DNA of 49,131 nucleotides from Deltaproteobacteria bacterium RBG_13_61_14 (GCA_001797815.1 MGQK01000125.1:82442-131572), one strand, 5' to 3'. Positions 25,076-33,741 are shown, counted from the first letter of the stretch. Notes: generated from the letters alone by a model not told the origin. A program made the numbers and translations.

Positions 25076-27364
25076 TCAGAAATTGGTCCCGATCGCAAAG
25101 TTGAACACTTCGCTCCGCTCGCCTTCCCGCCGGTCAAGGGGGAATCCCAGCTCGAAGCGGAGCGGTCCCATCGGCGACATCCACCGGATGCCCGCGCCCC
25201 AGTCCTGGCGCAGGTTAGAAAGGTCAATCTCTTCGTTATCGTTAAAGGCGTTCCCGATATCATAAAAGGCCACGAACTTGAGTCCCATCTCCTTGGAGAT
25301 GGGGATCACATAATCAAGGTTAAAGACTAGCTCCTTGTTCCCGCCGATCGGGGTCTCGAACTCCGAATCCTCCACGAACACCGGCCCGACCGAGCCATAC
25401 TCGTAGCCGCGCAAGCTGTGGATGCCGCCCAGGAAGAAGCGTTCGGTGATGAGCAGGTCTTCGCCTCCCTGGTAATCGAGCAGACCCAGAAGCACCCGGC
25501 CCGAGAGATAGGTTCCCCGGGTCTTGGGGATGGGCTGATAATACTGGGCTTCGAGGATGGTCTTGATGAAATCCTGCTCGCCCCCGAACACATTGTATCC
25601 GGCCACCTCCACCCCCGCGGAAAGCAGGGAGCCTTTGGTGGGATCCAGGTAGTTGTCGAGCGCGTTCCGCTCGAGCTGGGTAGTGAGACTCCCGATCAGG
25701 GTATTGGCCGGCTGGCGGCGGTAGATGCTGGAGGACTTGGCGTAATTTTCCAGGTTGCTCTGGACCAGGGAATAGGTCAGGGAGGTGCGGACGTATTCGG
25801 TGTGGGGAATCGGCCGGCCCACGGTGAGGCTGCCGCCCCGGCGGGCGCTGGTGAAGTCGAGGTAGCGCTGCTCGGTGGAGAAGAGGTTGACGGCGAAGCG
25901 CCAATTCGAATCCAGGAAGTAGCGATCATCGAAGCGCACGTAGTAGTTCTGGGTGCGCTGGGAGATCTGGGTCTGCAAGGACAGCGACAGGCCCTGTCCC
26001 AGGAAATTCTGCTGCGAATACTGGGCGGTGAAGAAGAAATCCTCGGTGGTGGAATAACCGGCCCCCGCGGAAAAAGCCCCGGAGGGCCGTTCCTTGATCA
26101 CCACGTCCACGTTGACCCGGTCATCGGCGCTGCCCGGCCGGGGGATGAACTCCACCGAGTTGAAAAATCCCAGCCGCTGCACCCGGGCCTGGCTCCGCCG
26201 CAGCTCTTTGGAAGAATAAAGTTGCGTCTCCGAAATAGTCAATTCCCGCCGGATGACCTTGTCGTGGGTTTTATCGTTCCCGGTCATCTCGATCCGCTCG
26301 AAATAGACTTTTTTGCCCTTGTGGATCATGTAGTTCAGGTTGACTATCGCGTCCTCCGGATGCCGGTCCAACTGGTAATCAATGTCCACCAGGGCGTAGC
26401 CTTCCTCCCCGTAACGGTCGGTCAGATACTGGATGTCCATCTGCAACTGGCTCTGCCGAAAAATCTCGCCCTCCTGGAGCGCGAAATTCTTCTTGGACTC
26501 CGCTTCCGGATCGAGCAGGTCCCCGGTCACCGTGATCGTCCCCACCCGGTACTGGATGCCTTCCTCCAACCCGACCCCGATATAAACCTGGCGCAAATCC
26601 GGGGTGAGCAGACGTTCCGGCGACGCCACCTTCAGGTCCAGGAAACCATGGTCCTTGTAGTAGTAGTCCAGGAAATAGAGCGAGCGGAACATCTCTTCCC
26701 GGTTATAAGGCTTGCGGGTGAACGCCCCGCTCTCTTTCACCCCTTGCATCGCCTGATGCAGCTTCCGCTCCGAGATCTTCTCGTTGCCAAAAATCTCGAT
26801 CTTTTTCACCTGAGGCTTCTTATACTCGTGGAGATGGAAGATCACCCGCACCCGGCCCGGCTCCACTTCCTCCACTTCCGGCACCACCTCGGTCAAAAAC
26901 AGGCCCTTCTTCTGGTATTCTTCCTCGATCCGCGCCTTGGCTTCCTGAACCTTGCCCGGGTCAAAGATGGCATGGGCCTTTAACTCTACCAACTTTTCCA
27001 AGTCGTCCTGCTTGATCTGGGCGTTGCCGGTAAAGCTTACTTCCTGGATCAAGGGCTTTTCCGCGATGATATAGGTCAGGGCCAACCCTCCCGGCACTTC
27101 TTCCTCTTCCACCCGCACGTCGGTGACAAATCCGGAAGCAAAGATCGCCTGGATGTCCTCGCTCACCTGTTCCCGCGATAATTCCTGGCCCACTTTTGAA
27201 CCAATAAAAGACCGAATCGTTTCCTCCTCGATCCCCCGGGTCCCCTCCACCTCAATCCGCTGGATCACCTGCCCGGCCGCCCACCCAGGCCATACCGCTC
27301 CCAGGAGCACCGCCAACAGCATCATCCACAGGCCATACCCGCCCGCTTGCCCCTCCGCGCGCAC
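25076..27364 (-). CDS. bamA: Outer-membrane protein assembly factor BamA
   Basis: The 762-residue protein probably starts at GTG 27364, which has GAGGA four bases before it. A TTG at 27391 is in frame but lacks such a site. A signal peptide (MMLLAVLLGAVWPGWAAG) precedes five POTRA domains (about 30-420) and a 16-stranded barrel. The barrel loop 6 motif is LRGYEYGSVGP (the VRGF/Y equivalent), and the C terminus ends with Phe (FAIGTNF), as barrel proteins do. BamA inserts beta-barrel proteins into the outer membrane. It is the first gene of the minus-strand envelope operon. Confidence 0.95.
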   Translation of the reverse strand: MRAEGQAGGYGLWMMLLAVLLGAVWPGWAAGQVIQRIEVEGTRGIEEETIRSFIGSKVGQELSREQVSEDIQAIFASGFVTDVRVEEEEVPGGLALTYIIAEKPLIQEVSFTGNAQIKQDDLEKLVELKAHAIFDPGKVQEAKARIEEEYQKKGLFLTEVVPEVEEVEPGRVRVIFHLHEYKKPQVKKIEIFGNEKISERKLHQAMQGVKESGAFTRKPYNREEMFRSLYFLDYYYKDHGFLDLKVASPERLLTPDLRQVYIGVGLEEGIQYRVGTITVTGDLLDPEAESKKNFALQEGEIFRQSQLQMDIQYLTDRYGEEGYALVDIDYQLDRHPEDAIVNLNYMIHKGKKVYFERIEMTGNDKTHDKVIRRELTISETQLYSSKELRRSQARVQRLGFFNSVEFIPRPGSADDRVNVDVVIKERPSGAFSAGAGYSTTEDFFFTAQYSQQNFLGQGLSLSLQTQISQRTQNYYVRFDDRYFLDSNWRFAVNLFSTEQRYLDFTSARRGGSLTVGRPIPHTEYVRTSLTYSLVQSNLENYAKSSSIYRRQPANTLIGSLTTQLERNALDNYLDPTKGSLLSAGVEVAGYNVFGGEQDFIKTILEAQYYQPIPKTRGTYLSGRVLLGLLDYQGGEDLLITERFFLGGIHSLRGYEYGSVGPVFVEDSEFETPIGGNKELVFNLDYVIPISKEMGLKFVAFYDIGNAFNDNEEIDLSNLRQDWGAGIRWMSPMGPLRFELGFPLDRREGERSEVFNFAIGTNF

Positions 27365-27403
27365 TGATTCCTCGTTTACTTCCTGATTCAAATTAAAGAC
27401 ATC

Positions 27404-27432
27404 AGTTTATCAGAAATCCCCCCTTGGCGCAA
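27404..27432 (-). promoter_or_regulatory. Candidate sigma70 promoter for the bamA operon
   Basis: On the minus strand, TTGCGC (27432-27427) and TAAACT (27409-27404) are separated by 17 bases. The match to consensus is moderate. The remaining gap 27433-27649 between the divergent genes shows no gene. Confidence 0.35.
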
Positions 27433-27649
27433 TGAACCCGCTCCTTCAATCGGACCCGGCCAATACTCTGCAGCCAGGGGCCTCTCACCCGGGCTGCTGA
27501 TCCGTGCTTCCCCGGGCAATAACAACCCAAGTCCGGACCAAGCATCTTGGTGGGAAAAGGCGCGGTTTTCATTAGCGGCTGACACCCGCGCCCGGGATGA
27601 GGGCGGACCTGAAAGGCGGCCCGTCGCCGGAGCGGGAAGGCATCGAAAT

Positions 27650-27678
27650 TTGACTTGCAGGGTTTCAATTCTTATAAT
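27650..27678 (+). promoter_or_regulatory. Strong sigma70 promoter, near-leaderless, for the SRPBCC gene
   Basis: TTGACT (27650-27655) and TATAAT (27673-27678) are separated by 17 bases. The ATG at 27688 is only 9 bases past the -10 box, so transcription should start at or within a few bases of the start codon. No ribosome-binding site is visible. Confidence 0.7.
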
Positions 27679-27687
27679 CGGAACCGG

Positions 27688-28452
27688 ATGACCCGTCATT
27701 TTCATCGCTGGGCGGCAATTTTTTCTTGCCTCTTGCTGGCCGGCATGGGGGTCTGGCTTTGGCCGAAAAGGGTTCTGGGGCAGGAAAACGAAGACGACAA
27801 ACTCAAGCGAGGCGATATCTTGATCTCTTTTCGGCCGAGCCCCTTTTCGGATCTTTCCGAGGTGACCGGGGTCATCCTTTTCAATGCGCCTTTGGCGATT
27901 GTCTGGAAGGTCCTGACCAATTACGACGATTATGCCCGCTTTTTACCGGATATCAGCCAGAGCAAGGTGGAACGGAAGGAGGGGGCCGTGGTCTGGCAGC
28001 GGGTCGAGGTTCACAACCTCTGGCCGCTTCCGGACTTCCACTATCTCCTCAAGATCACGAATCGGCCCGAGGCCGGCGAGATTGGGTGGCAGATGCTGGA
28101 AGGAAACCTGAAGAACTTGTATGGCCGCTGGAAACTCGAGCCTTTTGCCGCCAACCCGAACCAAACCAAAGCCATGTATACCTTGCTTCAGGACCCCGGC
28201 GGATTTTTTGGGGATTTGACCCAGAATTTTTCCACCCGCTCCCTGGTCCTGGAACGGCTGGATGCCTTTCATGCCGAGATCCAATTGGAGAAAACGCGCC
28301 AGGATGGGCAGCCGGAACGGGTGATCCGTCCTAATTGGCGCAAGGCCATCTTTTGGTGGGAAGAACTGGAACCCCCCCGCTTTCGCGCCGAGAATAAACC
28401 ACCCCCTCCCGAACCGGCCCCCGCCAAACCTAAACCCCCGGCCCTCCCCTGA
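27688..28452 (+). CDS. SRPBCC (START-like) lipid-binding-fold protein, secreted or membrane-anchored
   Basis: The 254-residue protein starts at ATG 27688. The N terminus is a signal peptide or anchor (WAAIFSCLLLAGMGVWLW). The SRPBCC core follows: VTGVILFNAPLAIVWKVLTN, YDDYARFLPDISQSKV and a C-terminal helix VLERLDAFHAEIQLE. This is the polyketide cyclase/coenzyme Q-binding pattern, which forms a hydrophobic ligand pocket. The last 25 residues are Pro/Lys/Ala rich (PPPPEPAPAKPKPPALP) and look like a flexible or wall-spanning tail. The ligand is unknown. Confidence 0.78.
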   Translation: MTRHFHRWAAIFSCLLLAGMGVWLWPKRVLGQENEDDKLKRGDILISFRPSPFSDLSEVTGVILFNAPLAIVWKVLTNYDDYARFLPDISQSKVERKEGAVVWQRVEVHNLWPLPDFHYLLKITNRPEAGEIGWQMLEGNLKNLYGRWKLEPFAANPNQTKAMYTLLQDPGGFFGDLTQNFSTRSLVLERLDAFHAEIQLEKTRQDGQPERVIRPNWRKAIFWWEELEPPRFRAENKPPPPEPAPAKPKPPALP

Positions 28453-28567
28453 ACAAGCTGGACTCTATTTTCAAAATCCCCTCGGGGGCCTTGAACTTAT
28501 CAGGCTCAAAGGCTAAGCTGTTTTCTGGCTCGCATCGGCAAACGACCAGCTCAACAAGGAGGCAGAG

Positions 28568-31099
28568 ATGGGACGGATCAAGGATCGGAAAGAACTGGAG
28601 CAAATTTTAACCGCGCTCTTTGACCGGGTGATCCAGGACCAGGCCATCACCGACCAGTTGGTGGCCGCCAACCTCGTGCTCCGCTTCCGCTACTCCGACC
28701 CCGAAGGCGTGATCACCATTGACCTGACCCGAAAGCCCCCGGTCTATCGCTTCGACGACCAGGGCGAGGCCGACGTGGAGATGATCCAGTCCGCGGACGC
28801 CTCTCACGAGTTCTGGCTCGGCCGCTTAAGCCCGGTGCGGGCCATTGCCACCGGCAAGATCTCCGCCCGGGGCGATGTGGCCAAAGCCCTCAAGCTCCTG
28901 CCCGCGATCAAGCCCGCCTTCGCCCTCTACCCGCAAGTGCTCCGCGACCTGGGCAAGACCCATCTTTTGCCGCAAGAAACCGCGACCCGCCGCAAAGGCT
29001 TCCTCTCCGGCCTGCTCAGTTCCTTCTCCCGCCGCGGCCGCACCTTCGATCTGAGCCAGCTCCCGGAGCAAACCCTGCCGCCGGCGGCCAAGGCTCCGGC
29101 GCCCGCGTCCTCCATTCGAGAAGTAAAGCTCCCGCCGGATGAGAAGCAACTCCGCCAGGAGATGCTCAAGCGCATGATGCTGATCCGGGCCTTTGAAGAA
29201 TCCTTATCCCGCGAGTGGCGATCGGGCAAGATCCCCACCGCGGCCATCCACCTCAGCATCGGCCAGGAGGCTTCCGCGGTCGGCGTCTGCTTCGCGCTCA
29301 AGGACGATGACGTCATCGCCACCACCCACCGCGGCCACGGCCACATGCTGGCCAAGGGCGCCCCGACCGACCGGATGATGGCCGAGATCTACGGCAAGGC
29401 CGAAGGGCTGTGCCAGGGCAAGGGCGGGAGCATGCACGTGACCGATTCGAGCATCGGCGCCATCGGCGCCAACGGCATTGTCGGCGCCTCGCCGCTCATC
29501 GCCGCCGGCGCGGCCCTGGCCTTTGCCCAGCGCAAGGAAAACCGGGTGGCCGTGGCCTTCCTCGGCGACGGGGCCACCAACCAGGGCATGTTCCACGAGG
29601 CGCTCAACCTCGCCTCGGTCTGGAAGCTGCCGGTGCTCTTCGTGGTCGAGAACAACGGCTACGGCGAGTTCACCCCGCAAGCGCAGCACATGGCCATCGG
29701 CCGGATCGCGGACCGGGCCGCGGCTTACGGCATGCCCGGCGAGCAGGTGGACGGCAACGACGCCGACGCGGTCCTGGCCGCGACGCAAAAGGCCCTGGCC
29801 GACGTCCGCTCCGGCAAAGGGCCGGCGCTGCTCGAATGCCTGACCTACCGCTGGCATGGCCACATGGAGGGCGACTCCCAGGCTTACCGCACCCGGGAAG
29901 AGGTGGAGCGCTGGAAAGAGCGCTGCCCGGTCAAGGGGATGGCCGAGCGCTTGATTGCGGAGGGGGTGATCACCGGGCAGGACCGCGAGCGGATGCGGCA
30001 GGAGGCGGAGGACGAGGTGGCCCAGGCCGTGCACTTTGCGGTGGAGGGCGCGGACCCGGACCCGGAGAGCCTACGCCTCGAAGTGTTCGCGCCGGAAGCG
30101 CCGCTGCCCCAGGGCAAAGGCGGCGGCGCGATGAAGAGCATCACCGGCTCGGCTGCGATCAATCTGGCCCTGGCCGAGGAGATGCGGCGCGACCCCTCGG
30201 TCTTTTTGATGGGGGAGGACGTGAGCCTGGGCGGTTACATGGCGGTGAGCAAGGGGTTGGTGGAGGAGTTCGGGCCGGACCGGGTGCGCGACACGCCGAT
30301 CAGCGAGAACGCGATCGTGGGGTCCGCGGTGGGCGCGGCCATGGCCGGGATGCGGCCGGTGGCCGAAATTCTCTTCAGCGACTTTATCACCTGCGCCATG
30401 GACCCCATCGTCAACAACGCGGCCAAGCTCCGCTACATGTCCGGCGGGCAATACAAAATGCCCCTGGTGGTGCGGCTGCCCAGCGGGGCGGGTCTGGGCA
30501 TGGCGGCCCAGCACTCGCAGAGCCTGGAGGCCATGCTCATGGGAATTCCCGGCCTGATCGTGGCCGCGCCCGGCATGGCCCGCGACGCGCGGGCCCTCCT
30601 CAAAACCGCCATCCGCAGCGACAACCCCGTCATCTTTTTCGAGCACAAGCTCTGCTACCTGATGCAGGGCGAGGTGCCCGAGGCCGAGGAATTCCTGCCT
30701 TTCGGCCGGGCCGCGGTCGCGCGGCCGGGGAGCGACGTGACCGTGGTGGGCTTGCTCTACACCGTGCATTTGGCCCTGGAGGCCGCGGAAACTTTGGCGC
30801 GGGAAGGGATCAAGGTGGAGGTGATTGATCTCCGCTGCCTGGCCCCGCTGGACCTCGATACAGTTTTGCAATCGCTGGCCCGGACCGGCCGGCTGGTCAC
30901 GGTGGAGGAAGGCCCGGTCCGGGGAGGCTGGGGGGCGGAGGTGGTGGCGCGCGTGGCCACGGCCGGGCTGGGTCTGCTCCGCTTTGCGCCGGTCCGGCTC
31001 GGCGCTTCGGACAACCCCATTCCTTACAACAAGGCGCTTGAGGGCTTAAGCGTGCCCGACGCGGCCCGGATCGCCGCGGCGATCAGGAAGTTGTTTTAG
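28568..31099 (+). CDS. SCP2 domain fused to 2-oxoacid dehydrogenase E1 alpha and E1 beta
   Basis: The 843-residue protein starts at ATG 28568 behind AAGGAGGCAG. Residues 1-125 are an SCP2-type sterol/lipid-binding domain (LVLRFRYSDPEGVITIDL; GEADVEMIQSADASHEF; GKISARGDVAKALKLLP). A Pro/Ala linker follows. Residues 196-500 are E1 alpha with the thiamine diphosphate motif GDGATNQG...VVENN (333-363). Residues 523-843 are E1 beta (MGEDVSLGGY, PISENAIVGSAVGAAMAG, GWGAEVVARV). E1 decarboxylates a 2-oxoacid and passes the acyl group to lipoyl-E2. No E2 or E3 gene is adjacent. The intact catalytic motifs argue for an active enzyme; the SCP2 fusion is unusual. The 115-bp gap before it shows only a weak CCCC/GGGG hairpin. 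Confidence 0.88.
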   Translation: MGRIKDRKELEQILTALFDRVIQDQAITDQLVAANLVLRFRYSDPEGVITIDLTRKPPVYRFDDQGEADVEMIQSADASHEFWLGRLSPVRAIATGKISARGDVAKALKLLPAIKPAFALYPQVLRDLGKTHLLPQETATRRKGFLSGLLSSFSRRGRTFDLSQLPEQTLPPAAKAPAPASSIREVKLPPDEKQLRQEMLKRMMLIRAFEESLSREWRSGKIPTAAIHLSIGQEASAVGVCFALKDDDVIATTHRGHGHMLAKGAPTDRMMAEIYGKAEGLCQGKGGSMHVTDSSIGAIGANGIVGASPLIAAGAALAFAQRKENRVAVAFLGDGATNQGMFHEALNLASVWKLPVLFVVENNGYGEFTPQAQHMAIGRIADRAAAYGMPGEQVDGNDADAVLAATQKALADVRSGKGPALLECLTYRWHGHMEGDSQAYRTREEVERWKERCPVKGMAERLIAEGVITGQDRERMRQEAEDEVAQAVHFAVEGADPDPESLRLEVFAPEAPLPQGKGGGAMKSITGSAAINLALAEEMRRDPSVFLMGEDVSLGGYMAVSKGLVEEFGPDRVRDTPISENAIVGSAVGAAMAGMRPVAEILFSDFITCAMDPIVNNAAKLRYMSGGQYKMPLVVRLPSGAGLGMAAQHSQSLEAMLMGIPGLIVAAPGMARDARALLKTAIRSDNPVIFFEHKLCYLMQGEVPEAEEFLPFGRAAVARPGSDVTVVGLLYTVHLALEAAETLAREGIKVEVIDLRCLAPLDLDTVLQSLARTGRLVTVEEGPVRGGWGAEVVARVATAGLGLLRFAPVRLGASDNPIPYNKALEGLSVPDAARIAAAIRKLF

Positions 31100-31111
31100 A
31101 ATTTACCGGAG

Positions 31112-31135
31112 GAGAGGCATTCTTGCTTCTCTTTT
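31112..31135 (+). terminator. Rho-independent terminator after the E1 fusion gene
   Basis: An 8-bp stem GAGAGGCA / TGCTTCTC with a TTCT loop is followed by TTTT, 12 bases past the stop codon. Confidence 0.6.
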
Positions 31136-31138
31136 CAG

Positions 31139-31155
31139 TCCCGCCTCCAGCGGGA
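31139..31155. repeat. Small palindrome TCCCGC-CTCCA-GCGGGA
   Basis: A perfect 6-bp stem with a 5-base loop directly after the terminator. It marks the left border of the AT-rich island. Confidence 0.55.
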
Positions 31156-31213
31156 TTAAAATTATAAGGCTCTGACGACTATCTTTCCAATTAGATTTTG
31201 AAGAGGAGGGAAA

Positions 31214-31734
31214 ATGAGTTCAAAAATTAGCAAAGAAAAAGTTTTCTAATTATTCATCTTATTAAGCAATTTTGTTATGGTTTTGAGATGATGACCAATG
31301 TGGCTCAAGAAGCAGAACCCGGAAGTGCTAGAATTGCGTTTTATTTTAATAGCTTATACCAATATATTGCGGCAATGTTTTTATTAGATAAGAAACATCA
31401 TCCCATGGGTGGAATTATATACAAAGCCTTAAAGCCCATGGGATTAGCTTTCCACCTAGAAAACATTAAAGAAACTCTATCTCACCAATTAGGTAAGACA
31501 ACCCTTGGAGAAATTATCCGTAATTTCCGGAATCAATTCCTAATTCATGGTAAATGCCAAACCGCTGATCTTATAAAGATTTATTCGCTAGTAAATATGG
31601 AGGATCTTTCCATTAAATTGAAATTTGATGAATTGATGGAGACTTTGTATTTTCATATTAAAGAGTTAGCAATCAATTTGTGTAGCGATGCAAAGATAGA
31701 ACTTCAAGATGTTGGTATCTATAAAGCTGTTTAG
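31214..31734 (+). pseudogene. HEPN-like small helical protein gene with a probable frameshift near the start
   Basis: ATG 31214 has a strong GAGGAGGG site but stops after 11 codons (TAA 31247). The adjacent frame is open from 31231 to 31734 and reads naturally through KSFLIIHLIKQFCYGFEMMT into a helical protein. One base missing in the A-run at 31236-31240 would join them. If translation instead starts at ATG 31288, a 148-residue protein results. It contains RNQFLIH at 81-87, which fits the R-x4-6-H motif of HEPN RNases. No family is certain. The gene is AT-rich compared with its left neighbour. Confidence 0.5.
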
Positions 31735-31770
31735 ATCAGGGGCAGCCACCTTTGCCGTTAAGATGGAAGA

Positions 31771-32379
31771 TTACTCTGGCGGTTTACAGGCAGAGCATGG
31801 AGTATAGCCTTTTTGTTTCGCCTCTGTTAACGGAATGGGTATTTTGCTACTTGATAGGAAACGACAATTTTCTCGGTGGTATTTTTTCCCGGTTTTGGTT
31901 ACATAGACCGTCTCAGTTAAAGGCTCCTCAGATTTTTTCTTGCTTGTCTCGCTTACAGAAGTTACCATCGTTTGCTGAATCCACCCTTTTTGCCCATTAA
32001 ATTCTATCTGTAACCATTCTCCCATCTGGAAGCCAGTCTTTTTTACTATTGTTCCAGCCTCCAATGTAAGGATTATTTCTGATTGGGGATCTGGGGCTTT
32101 TTTAACATTAGCTTGCTTAATCACTTTCAATTGCAAGGAAGAATCAGTTTTCACTTTAGAAGGTGATTTTTCCACCTTTGATGGAGTAGAGACAGCCGAT
32201 TTAGAACTCTTCGAACTAGTGCAAGTGCAACTTGGGCTCAATGATCCATCACAACATTGGTCTCGTCCATTGGAGCATCCACAAACCCCTCCGTGGTGGC
32301 TACAACAGCCCCCGGCTTCTGCTTTGAAACCCGCAAGCAAAAAGAACGAGCCCAATGTAATAACCGTTATTTTTTTCAT
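31771..32379 (-). CDS. Secreted Cys-rich SH3-domain protein with a C-terminal Cys/His metal-site motif
   Basis: The 202-residue protein starts at the ATG at 32379. A signal peptide ends near FKAEAG. It is followed by a Cys/His-rich stretch (CCSHHGGVCGCSNG, about 25-38, continuing to Cys-52), a Ser/Lys linker, a bacterial SH3 domain (about 82-142; VKKAPDPQSEIILTLEAGT and GEWLQIEFNGQKGWI), and a C-terminal module with YHRENCRFL and PCSACKPPE. That last module resembles Ada-type zinc-binding tails also found on secreted nucleases. A role at the cell wall is plausible but not shown. It lies convergent to the HEPN-like gene, in AT-rich DNA. Confidence 0.78.
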   Translation of the reverse strand: MKKITVITLGSFFLLAGFKAEAGGCCSHHGGVCGCSNGRDQCCDGSLSPSCTCTSSKSSKSAVSTPSKVEKSPSKVKTDSSLQLKVIKQANVKKAPDPQSEIILTLEAGTIVKKTGFQMGEWLQIEFNGQKGWIQQTMVTSVSETSKKKSEEPLTETVYVTKTGKKYHRENCRFLSSSKIPIPLTEAKQKGYTPCSACKPPE

Positions 32380-32465
32380 TTTCTGCCATCCTAATTCCTA
32401 TCATTTGGACCTTTAATGCCTGCACCTATCGGCGGCCAGAATGTCAAGGTCGAATTCGAATTCGC

Positions 32466-32525
32466 GAATTCTGGGGACACCATAATTATTTCCTGTTAAG
32501 TGTAAAGCGAAGCCTTGACCCCTTT
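32466..32525. repeat. GGGGACACCATA half copy joined to a TTGACCCC-type repeat
   Basis: GAATTCTGGGGACACCATAA (32466-32485) matches GAATTCGGGGGACACCATAC at 17785. Next to it, GTAAAGCGAAGCCTTGACCCC (about 32503-32523) belongs to a TGACCCC-ending family and stops 5 bases before the metallophosphoesterase stop codon. Together they fill the gap 32380-32527. Confidence 0.65.
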
Positions 32526-32527
32526 TT

Positions 32528-33286
32528 CTAAAAAATGCATTCTACCATTTCATTGTAGCCGTCTTGTAAATCGAACACCCTGTAGCCCGCAGGCAAATAA
32601 TCTTCAATATGCGTGCTCGACCCCGGATTCGACCAAATCGGTATACTCCATAAACCACAGGGTTCAATTTGGACATGATTATGGCCAAATAGAAGTGCAT
32701 CAACTTTTCCCTTTATCACCCTTTCCAGCTTTTTGGTGTCCTGGAGGCCTTTGAATTTGGGAAATGGAAAAGGATGATGATGAAGATAAAGGACCTTTTT
32801 GCATCTTTTCACTGCTGGATCGTTTTCAATATAATTCTCCAATAAGTTGATCTGAGGTTCCCCCAATTTTCCTTCGCAAGTGTCCATATCAACCTTTTCC
32901 GCCATCGAATTTAAGCCCCAAAAGGCAACCCCTCCGATTATATGGCGAGTAGGGTAAGGTGGGGTATTGGTATTGCCAAACGTTTGATCGAACAAGGCCA
33001 CAAATTTCTCATCATCCACCGTCCCATCTCCATAGTCATGGTTGCCAGGAATGATCAAAACCTTGTAATCCTGCAGTATCTTTAGAGCATCTATAGCATT
33101 TTTATACTTTTTGCTTTTAAAGGCATTATCCACTAGGTCTCCTGTTATTACCACAACATAATCACTGGCAGGCTGTTGTTCATTGCAAATCTTGTTGAAA
33201 ACTTTACGGGCATTTTTCAGCATACTCATCTTAGTTAATCTACTCCTGCCTCCAATATGAAGATCGCTCAAATGGATAATTTTCAT
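32528..33286 (-). CDS. Calcineurin-like metallophosphoesterase
   Basis: The 252-residue protein starts at the ATG at 33286 after AAGGGAACC. It has all five metal-binding motifs in order: HLSDLH (5-10), ITGDLVDN, IPGNHDYGD, LYLHHHPFPF and LLFGHNHVQ. Such enzymes are two-metal phosphodiesterases or phosphatases that act on nucleotides, nucleic acid or proteins. It has no signal peptide, so it is cytoplasmic. Its composition is AT-rich, like the two genes to its left. A partner nuclease subunit (SbcC-like) is not present. Confidence 0.9.
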   Translation of the reverse strand: MKIIHLSDLHIGGRSRLTKMSMLKNARKVFNKICNEQQPASDYVVVITGDLVDNAFKSKKYKNAIDALKILQDYKVLIIPGNHDYGDGTVDDEKFVALFDQTFGNTNTPPYPTRHIIGGVAFWGLNSMAEKVDMDTCEGKLGEPQINLLENYIENDPAVKRCKKVLYLHHHPFPFPKFKGLQDTKKLERVIKGKVDALLFGHNHVQIEPCGLWSIPIWSNPGSSTHIEDYLPAGYRVFDLQDGYNEMVECIF

Positions 33287-33327
33287 TGGTTCCCTTCTCT
33301 TTCTTGGTTAGCTTATCATGTCCTGGT

Positions 33328-33492
33328 TCAACGGGAATTGAAAAAATCCAGATTAATCTTAGTGAGTAAAGAGTCTGGAACCGCCACCTTTATCTTGAAA
33401 TACAAAGGCACGCCTTCGTTCCTGTGAAAGCGCGCCTGAATTTGGCTGGGTTCTTTATCTTCCGGCCTCTTCTCTGAAGAGGTGTCAAGGTG
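33328..33492 (-). pseudogene. Possible C-terminal remnant of a lost gene
   Basis: The minus-strand frame 33492-33328 encodes about 54 residues with protein-like text (QARFHRNEGVPLYFKIKVAV, then PDSLLTKINLDFF) and a TGA at 33330-33328. It has no start codon, and its upstream end falls in the GTGTCA tandem repeat. It looks like the tail of a gene destroyed by repeat insertion. Confidence 0.3.
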
Positions 33493-33570
33493 TCAGGTGT
33501 CATGGTGTCAAGTGTCATGGTTTGGGTTCCTAAGTCTAAAGTCTAAAGCCCAATGCCTAAAGCCTATCTT
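33482..33570. repeat. Degenerate tandem GTGTCA(A/T)G units followed by a CTAAAG array
   Basis: Units such as GGTGTCAAGGTGTCAGG run from 33482 to about 33522. They are followed by TCTAAAGTCTAAAGCCCAAT and CCTAAAGCCT units. The second part is the reverse complement of a stretch at 46703-46737. Confidence 0.7.
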
Positions 33571-33690
33571 CTGCCCTCTGGACACCGATTATGGCCTAGT
33601 TTTTAAAGGCTTGTCAAGCCCAAAATGCGGATTCGGGCGAGACGCCGGGAACTCCTCGGCTTCGAATCTACTTAGAAAATGCACGGAGTT

Positions 33691-33741
33691 CCCCCTCACC
33701 CTAACCCTCTCCCTCGAGGGGAGAGGGGAGGGAGAGGGTGA
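33691..33741. repeat. Purine/pyrimidine-asymmetric inverted repeat (CCCTCACCCTAACCCTCTCC type)
   Basis: CCCTCACCCTAACCCTCTCC on the left pairs with GGAGGGAGAGGGTGA on the right around CTCGAG. This kind of element recurs in many bacterial genomes. The remaining gap to 33890 holds no supportable gene. Confidence 0.75.

Noticed and set aside
25418-26983. 521-codon plus-strand frame opposite bamA
   Set aside because: It mirrors the BamA codons and has no recognisable domain; BamA is unmistakable.
31100-31290. tRNA or small RNA gene in the gap after the E1 fusion
   Set aside because: The two hairpins are explained by a terminator and a small repeat. No cloverleaf or TTC-loop box is present.
33482-33741. 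CRISPR array
   Set aside because: The units are short, degenerate and contiguous, without spacers of uniform length, and no cas gene is nearby.
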